The translations under genes and the position numbers were made by a program. Below, one piece after another: positions 61,357-64,000 of a stretch of DNA of 64,000 bases. Each line of letters opens with the position of its first letter. Positions within the stretch are counted from its first letter, which is position 1. A model generated the notes under the pieces. It was given only the letters and a program-made list of their open reading frames with translations, did not search any database and was not told where the DNA came from. The DNA is taken from NCBI GenBank assembly GCA_022792175.1, contig JAAWAN010000018.1, positions 1 to 64,000 of the forward strand, in the 5' to 3' direction. Source of the stretch: Provencibacterium sp. Its GTDB lineage: Bacteria > Bacillota > Clostridia > Oscillospirales > Ruminococcaceae.

Positions 61357-63138
61357 ATGTCAGCAAATGAGCAGAACGGTGGGCTTATCAGCCAGCGGAT
61401 GCGCGCACTCGCGCCCGAGCTCGACCCGCTGCGCCTGGGCACCGGCTGGAAGCCGGAGGACCTTTGTAAGCCGCAGATTTTTATAGAGAGCACCTTCGGC
61501 GATAGCCACCCCGGCTCCGGACACCTGGATAAGCTGGTCAATGCCGCCTGCGAGGGGGCCGCGGCGGCAGGCGGGCGCGGCGCCCGCTATTTCTGCACCG
61601 ATATGTGCGATGGGGAGAGCCAGGGGACGGACGGCATCAACTACTCGCTGGCCAGCCGGGAGATGATTGCCAACATGATTGAAATCCAGGCGAACGCCAC
61701 CCCGTTTGATGCCGGTATCTATATCAGCAGCTGCGACAAGGGGCTGCCCGGGAACCTCATCGGCATGGCGCGGGTAAATATCCCCTCGCTTGTCGTCACC
61801 GGCGGCACGATGGCGGCCGGCCCGGAGCTGCTGACGCTCGAGCAGCTGGGCATGTATTCCGCGAAGTTTCAGCGGGGAGAGATTGATGAAGAAAGGCTCA
61901 ACTGGGCCAAGGAGAATGCCTGCCCTGGCTGCGGCGCCTGCTCGTTTATCGGAACGGCCTCCACCATGCAGATTATGGCCGAGGCGCTGGGGCTGGCGCT
62001 GCCGGGCAGCGCCCTGCTGCCCGCGACAAGCCCCGACCTTCTGAGCTATGCCCGCCGCGCTGGGGAGCAGGCGGTGCGCCTTGCGCAGATGCCGCATATG
62101 CGCCCGAGTGATATTGTGGACAGGCGCAGCTTTGAAAACGCCATTTTCATCCATGCGGCCGTTTCCGGCTCGACCAACTGCCTGCTGCACCTGCCCGCAG
62201 TCGCCCATGAATATGGCATTGAGATAGACGGGGACACCTTCGACCGCCTGCACCGAGGGGCGCGTTACCTTCTGGATGTGCGACCGGCCGGGCGCTGGCC
62301 CGCTGAGTTTTTCTACTATGCCGGCGGCGTCCCCGCCATTATGGAGGAGCTAAAGGGGGTGCTGCACCTCGATGCCCGCACGGTGACCGGGAAAACGCTC
62401 GGGGAAAACCTGCAGGCGCTGCGGGAAAACGGCTTTTATGAGCGCTGCGGGCAGCTGTTGGAAGAGGCGAACGCCCGCTGTGGCCTTCACCTTACCCGGG
62501 AGGATATCATCCGCCCGTTTGAAAAAGCGCTCGGCCAAAACGGCTCGATCGCCGTTTTGCGGGGCAACCTGGCGCCGGAGGGCGCCGTCATCAAGCATAC
62601 GGCCTGCCCCCGGGAGATGTTTTCCGCCACCCTCACCGCCCGCCCGTTTGACAGCGAGGAGGCGTGCATTGATGCGGTGCTGCACCACCGGGTAAAGCCG
62701 GGCGATGCGGTGTTTATCCGCTATGAGGGGCCTAAAGGCTCCGGAATGCCAGAAATGTTTTATACCTCTGAGGCCATCTCCTCAGATCAAGAGCTGGGGC
62801 GCAGCATCGCCCTGATTACCGACGGGCGCTTTTCCGGTGCCTCTACCGGGCCGGTCATCGGTCACTGCAGCCCCGAGGCGCAGGCAGGCGGCCCGATTGC
62901 GCTCGTGGAGGAGGGGGACCTCATCCGGCTGGATGTGGAAAAGCGCATACTGGCGATTGTCGGAATCAAAGGGGAAGAGAAAACGCCGGAGGAGATAGAG
63001 GCGGTGCTGAAAGAGCGCAGAAAGCGCTGGAAGCCGAAGGCTGCCAAATATTCCCGCGGGGTGTTGCGCCTGTTTTCCGAGCTGGCCGTCTCCCCCATGA
63101 AGGGTGCCTATCTGTCGTTTGAAGAGAGGGGAGAATAA
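61357..63138 (+). CDS. IlvD/Edd-family dehydratase
   Basis: A 593-residue Fe-S dehydratase. Cluster cysteines are in YISSCDKGLPG and ACPGCGACSF; other blocks are FGDSHPGSGHLDKL, HAAVSGSTN, KGSGMPEM and DGRFSGASTGPVIGHCSPEA. Housekeeping IlvD (dihydroxy-acid dehydratase) is nearer 555 residues. This longer form, alone and without ilv neighbours, could be a sugar-acid dehydratase (for example for pentonates). ATG 61357 follows AAAGGGATGGG; the frame extends upstream without a better start. Confidence 0.85.
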   Translation: MSANEQNGGLISQRMRALAPELDPLRLGTGWKPEDLCKPQIFIESTFGDSHPGSGHLDKLVNAACEGAAAAGGRGARYFCTDMCDGESQGTDGINYSLASREMIANMIEIQANATPFDAGIYISSCDKGLPGNLIGMARVNIPSLVVTGGTMAAGPELLTLEQLGMYSAKFQRGEIDEERLNWAKENACPGCGACSFIGTASTMQIMAEALGLALPGSALLPATSPDLLSYARRAGEQAVRLAQMPHMRPSDIVDRRSFENAIFIHAAVSGSTNCLLHLPAVAHEYGIEIDGDTFDRLHRGARYLLDVRPAGRWPAEFFYYAGGVPAIMEELKGVLHLDARTVTGKTLGENLQALRENGFYERCGQLLEEANARCGLHLTREDIIRPFEKALGQNGSIAVLRGNLAPEGAVIKHTACPREMFSATLTARPFDSEEACIDAVLHHRVKPGDAVFIRYEGPKGSGMPEMFYTSEAISSDQELGRSIALITDGRFSGASTGPVIGHCSPEAQAGGPIALVEEGDLIRLDVEKRILAIVGIKGEEKTPEEIEAVLKERRKRWKPKAAKYSRGVLRLFSELAVSPMKGAYLSFEERGE

Positions 63139-63146
63139 AAGCCATC

Positions 63147-63167
63147 AGGCGGTTTTATCCGCCTTTT
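63147..63167 (+). terminator. Intrinsic terminator of the dehydratase gene
   Basis: AGGCGG/CCGCCT with a 6-nt loop and TTTT, 9 nt after the stop codon. Confidence 0.8.
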
Positions 63168-63196
63168 CCGGCTTATACCCGACTCATAATCAGGCA

Positions 63197-63236
63197 CACC
63201 GGCCCCGAAAGGTTTTAAAGCCTTTCGGGGCCGGTG
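63197..63236. terminator. Hairpin between convergent dehydratase and catalase genes
   Basis: CACCGGCCCCGAAAGG pairs perfectly with CCTTTCGGGGCCGGTG around an 8-nt loop. T-runs are absent, but it lies where both transcripts should end. Confidence 0.6.
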
Positions 63237-63322
63237 CTGCTGAGAGGGAATAGAAAGAGGCTGGCCCTTGAGGGCCGCCGGCACCCATCGCGGACTTGCC
63301 GCCTGCAGATGGCTGCCAGAAG

Positions 63323-64000
63323 CTATCGGGCGTCGGAGAGGCAGCCCCTGACCGCTTCGGCAAGAGTGGAATCCGCCGCCTCAAAATAGCGCAGAAGAAT
63401 ACTCTGGATTTCGGGCTTTACCGGGAGAAGCCCGTCGGCCAGGTTTTCCGCCAGATGTTCGCGCTCGATTTCAGAAAGCGAGCGGAAATATTCCCCTGCC
63501 GGGGTGAAGTCATCCGAATTTTCCGAAAAGCGCCCGATCTGCCCGCAGAGCGGCTGCTGCAGCCCGCTGGTGTTTAGGGAGGCGGGCGACCAGCGCGCGC
63601 GGTTGCGGCGGCAGTTGATGGGCAGCTCGCGAAAATCTGCGCCCAGCCGCAGCCGCTGCGCATCCCAGTAAAGGGCTGCCCGCCCCTGCAGCAGCCGGTC
63701 CTCCGAGAGCTCTGCGCCAGGGAGCAGGTTGGCCGGGGAGAAGGCGATGTTTTCCACCTGCTGCCGGTAATCGAAGGGGTTGCGATCGAGCACCAGCCGC
63801 CCGACTGGCAGCAGCGGATACCGCTTCTCATCCCAGAGCCGGGTGCAGTCGAGCGGGTCATAGGGGAGTGTCTGCCGGTCGGCGGGGTCCATCAGCTGCA
63901 CACAAAGGGTATATTCGGCGGACATTCCCGCAGCAATGGTTTCATAGAGCTCCCGCCCGGCGATATCGGGGTCGGTGCCGGCCAGGTGCGCGGCCTCCTG
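63323..64000 (-). CDS. Haem catalase, C-terminal part (runs off the window)
   Basis: The last 225 codons of a monofunctional haem catalase; the 5' part lies beyond 64000 and the frame stays open to the edge (DPDIAGRELYETIAAG). Family blocks are PYDPLDCTRLW, VGRLVLDRNPFDY, VENIAFSPANLLPG and the haem-ligand region ALYWDAQRLRLG, where the Tyr is the proximal haem ligand. The class decomposes hydrogen peroxide to water and oxygen in the cytoplasm. Presence in a presumed anaerobe implies tolerance of transient oxygen. Confidence 0.93.
   Translation of the reverse strand, partial: QEAAHLAGTDPDIAGRELYETIAAGMSAEYTLCVQLMDPADRQTLPYDPLDCTRLWDEKRYPLLPVGRLVLDRNPFDYRQQVENIAFSPANLLPGAELSEDRLLQGRAALYWDAQRLRLGADFRELPINCRRNRARWSPASLNTSGLQQPLCGQIGRFSENSDDFTPAGEYFRSLSEIEREHLAENLADGLLPVKPEIQSILLRYFEAADSTLAEAVRGCLSDAR

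Overview
The window looks like chromosomal DNA of a GC-rich, anaerobic, spore-former-type Firmicute (class Clostridia, probably Oscillospirales). Pointers are a Spo0A C-terminal-like protein, a class B sortase, RNase Y, an archaeal-type AspRS, strong GGAGG ribosome sites, TTG/GTG starts, lipoprotein signal peptides followed by Ala/Ser-rich linkers, and YesN-like membrane AraC regulators. The organism is inferred from these family patterns, not from a marker gene. No rRNA, tRNA, CRISPR array or intact insertion sequence was seen.

Positions 1-580 hold no credible gene but contain a large nested inverted repeat. A Spo0A-C-like gene, a predicted glycosidase and a penicillin V acylase-like Ntn hydrolase follow. 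From 4.5 to 36.4 kb the DNA is a chain of carbohydrate and peptidoglycan salvage operons. Operon A (7.1-12.6 kb, divergent from an AraC-type regulator) encodes an LplB/YtcP/lipoprotein importer, a TIM-barrel protein and a YhcH-family protein. Operon B (14.5-23.2 kb) starts at a near-consensus promoter with a 30-bp palindromic operator. It encodes a second importer, a GH127 enzyme, a SorC regulator, and a split dihydroxyacetone-kinase pair flanking a class II aldolase. Decayed remnants of an importer lipoprotein and a glycosidase follow on the minus strand. A three-gene D-amino-acid operon (D-serine-dehydratase-like enzyme, N-acyl-D-amino-acid deacylase, RidA) comes next, then operon C (27.6-36.4 kb): a third importer, two NamZ-family exo-N-acetylmuramidases without signal peptides, MurQ, a BadF-type MurNAc/GlcNAc kinase and an RpiR-type regulator. 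Together these predict import of MurNAc-containing fragments and their cytoplasmic breakdown to GlcNAc-6-phosphate and D-lactate.

Operon D (47.2-36.6 kb, minus strand) is the most unusual unit: a fourth importer, a membrane AraC-type regulator, a compact glycyl radical enzyme, its radical-SAM activase and a GH36-family glycosidase. None of the four importers has an ATPase gene here, so a shared MsmX-like ATPase elsewhere is expected.

From 48 kb rightward the genes are mainly housekeeping: RNase Y, a Cys/Gly repeat protein, a class B sortase, AspRS, inorganic pyrophosphatase, fructose-bisphosphate aldolase, a DEAD-box helicase, an SRAP protein, a ferredoxin-type aldo/keto reductase behind a MerR-like promoter, an NhaC antiporter, an IlvD/Edd dehydratase and the 3' part of a catalase. 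Three operon ends carry the same hairpin core with different but self-complementary flanks.
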